DNA of 8,401 nt from an uncultured bacterium. GTDB lineage: Bacteria > Bacteroidota > Bacteroidia > Bacteroidales > Marinifilaceae. Location of the stretch: positions 1 through 8,401 of the forward strand of contig CAJMSX010000087.1 of NCBI GenBank assembly GCA_905216195.1, given 5' to 3'. Positions 7,282-8,401 of the stretch are shown one piece after another. The notes beneath the pieces are model-generated. The model saw nothing but the letters and a program-made list of their open reading frames with translations. It was not told the origin of the DNA and searched no databases. The first letter of the stretch is position 1; each line of letters opens with the position of its first letter. A program made the position numbers and the translations under genes.

Positions 7282-7368
7282 CTTTTCCGCAATTTCCGGA
7301 CTTTTTCTGCGGAATCCCGTCGGATGAAGGGATAGGGATGTCCGGTAAAGTGAAAGGGTTGGGTAGGC

Positions 7369-7944
7369 TTATTTGACGATTCCGGAAAATCCCATAAAAG
7401 CCATGGCCAGTAATCCGGCGACGATCAATGCAATGGGAGATCCTTTCATCCCTTTGGGTACATCCACCAGATCGAGCTGTTCCCGGATCCCTGCAAAGAT
7501 GGTAAGAGCCAAGCCGAAACCGATGGCCGTCGAACCGGCGAAAATGACGGATTCGAGCAGGCTGAAATCTTTCTGAATGACCATGATGGCGACTCCCAGC
7601 ACGGCACAATTCGTCGTGATGAGGGGCAAGAATACCCCCAAAGCCTGATACAAGGAAGGGCTTACTTTTTTCAGGATGATTTCTACCATCTGAACGAGAG
7701 CCGCTATGATCAGAATAAAGGTGATCGTTTGCATAAACCGGATATTGAACGGATCCAACACGGTTTTCTGTACAATGAAAGTAACGATCGTAGCTAATAT
7801 CATTACGAAGGTCACGGCTCCTGTCATTCCCAATGCTGTAGAGACTTTTTTCGATACGCCCAGGAAGGGGCAGATACCGAGAAACTGCGCTAACACGATG
7901 TTGTTGACGAAAACAGCAGCTATAAAAATTAATATATATTCCAT
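7369..7944 (-). CDS. rnfA: Electron transport complex subunit RnfA (RsxA), integral membrane protein
   Basis: A 191-residue inner-membrane subunit of the Rnf complex, which couples electron transfer between reduced ferredoxin and NAD+ to sodium or proton transport. About six hydrophobic segments are visible (roughly 4-22, 38-58, 70-90, 103-123, 130-152, 171-189). The hallmark motifs are NNIVLAQFLGICPFLG (14-29) with Cys25 and PLITTNCAVLGVA (107-119) with Cys113. In this family the paired cysteines of RnfA and RnfE bind a [2Fe-2S] cluster inside the membrane. Length and C-terminus (AGIREQLDLVDVPKG 151-165, MGFSGIV 184-190) fit RnfA better than the NqrE paralogue of about 200 residues. It starts 19 bp after the rnfE stop and is last in the operon, as in the Bacteroides order B-C-D-G-E-A. 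Confidence 0.92.
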   Translation of the reverse strand: MEYILIFIAAVFVNNIVLAQFLGICPFLGVSKKVSTALGMTGAVTFVMILATIVTFIVQKTVLDPFNIRFMQTITFILIIAALVQMVEIILKKVSPSLYQALGVFLPLITTNCAVLGVAIMVIQKDFSLLESVIFAGSTAIGFGLALTIFAGIREQLDLVDVPKGMKGSPIALIVAGLLAMAFMGFSGIVK

Positions 7945-7963
7945 AACGTTTCGAATTTACAGG

Positions 7964-8401
7964 TTAAGCTTTTCTGATTTTGTTGATCGCTGCAATGAGA
8001 TAGCCCAGGGCAAGAAAGGCTCCCGGAGCCAACACGAAGATCAGCATACCGTAGTTTTCGTTATAAATCGGCAGGTTGAAAATTTTACCGCTTCCCAGTA
8101 GCTCCCGGATGCTTCCCAAAATTGTAAGGCTCATGGTGAAGCCTAAGCCCATTCCCATCCCGTCCAATATGGAAGGAAGGGCTTTATTCTTGGAAGCAAA
8201 GGCTTCGGCACGTCCGAGTACGATGCAGTTTACCACAATCAAAGGGATAAAGAGTCCCAATGCGGCGTGCAGGGCGGGTAAATAAGCCGCCATAGACATG
8301 TCCACTATGGTTACAAATGCGGCAATAATGACGATGAAGGAAGGGATGCGGATTTTATCCGGAATCACGTGGGACACCAGAGAAATAACCAGGTTGGACA
8401 T
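7964..8401 (-). CDS. rnfE: Electron transport complex subunit RnfE (RsxE), 5' end cut off by the window
   Basis: The last 145 codons of the membrane subunit that pairs with RnfA in inverted topology. Seen: RIPSFIVIIAAFVTIV (18-33 of the visible part), the conserved FIPLIVVNCIVLGRAEAFA (51-69) with Cys59, DGMGMGLGFTMSL (80-92), GSIRELLGSG (96-105), and LAPGAFLALGYLIA (124-137). The visible part happens to begin with an ATG at base 8401. Homologues are about 195-210 residues and have another CP-type cysteine motif further upstream, so this Met is internal and roughly 55-60 residues are missing. The NqrD paralogue is the alternative; the neighbouring RnfA-type partner favours RnfE. Upstream rnfB, C, D and G are expected beyond the window. 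Confidence 0.88.
   Translation of the reverse strand: MSNLVISLVSHVIPDKIRIPSFIVIIAAFVTIVDMSMAAYLPALHAALGLFIPLIVVNCIVLGRAEAFASKNKALPSILDGMGMGLGFTMSLTILGSIRELLGSGKIFNLPIYNENYGMLIFVLAPGAFLALGYLIAAINKIRKA

Larger units (their letters stand above)
6981..7368. other. Intergenic region between the CCA gene and the end of the rnf operon (388 bp)
   Basis: Contains the CCA gene promoter candidate (7014-7021), two copies of ACGCTGGGGAGA (6981-6992 and 7043-7054), and a strong hairpin at 7246-7281 with a weaker one at 7285-7314. A small plus-strand frame from ATG 7146 to TGA 7266-7268 (40 residues) lacks a recognisable product or ribosome site and runs into the hairpin, so I do not call it a gene. No tRNA or other structured RNA gene was recognised. 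Confidence 0.6.

Noticed and set aside
7139..7609. 156-residue minus-strand frame running from inside rnfA into the intergenic region
   Set aside because: It is out of frame with rnfA, has an Arg/Ser/His-rich composition typical of a shifted frame, and runs through the terminator-like hairpin.
7369..8401. NqrE/NqrD (sodium-pumping NADH:quinone oxidoreductase) instead of RnfA/RnfE
   Set aside because: The families are paralogous, but the 191-residue length and C-terminal motifs of the first gene fit RnfA, and the E-then-A order at an operon end fits rnf.

Overview
The window looks like ordinary chromosomal DNA from a member of the Bacteroidota, most likely order Bacteroidales. The evidence is as follows. 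Three gene starts are preceded by the same TAATTTTG octamer, which fits the TAnnTTTG -7 element of that phylum. Start codons have A/T-rich leaders and no clear Shine-Dalgarno sequence. The protein families (very long alpha-2-macroglobulin lipoprotein, RnfE-RnfA pair, CCA nucleotidyltransferase with an HD domain) read like Bacteroidales versions. Genus cannot be fixed from the sequence alone.

Layout. Positions 1-3214 (minus) hold the N-terminal 1071 codons of a giant alpha-2-macroglobulin-family protein; the rest lies beyond base 1. Its frame is open throughout except for one in-frame TAA at 2960-2962 (codon 85), which separates the signal peptide and first domain from everything else. A 144-bp divergent intergenic region (3215-3358) carries one promoter candidate per strand. 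Positions 3359-5573 (plus) are a two-gene unit: a UDP-glucose 6-dehydrogenase and, 10 bp later, a YegS/BmrU-type lipid (diacylglycerol) kinase. The kinase meets the CCA tRNA nucleotidyltransferase gene (5577-6980, minus) tail to tail, with only 3 bp between the stop codons. An intergenic stretch (6981-7368) holds the promoter of the CCA gene and a strong hairpin that probably ends the neighbouring operon. Positions 7369-8401 (minus) are the end of an rnf operon: rnfE (5' end cut off by the window) followed by rnfA.

How the genes relate. No multi-gene specialised system is visible. The parts are envelope biology (macroglobulin protease trap, UDP-glucuronate supply for surface polysaccharide, lipid phosphorylation), tRNA 3'-end maturation, and ion-pumping electron transport between ferredoxin and NAD. 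I found no mobile element, CRISPR array, tRNA or rRNA. The observation most worth checking is the single premature stop in an otherwise intact macroglobulin reading frame.
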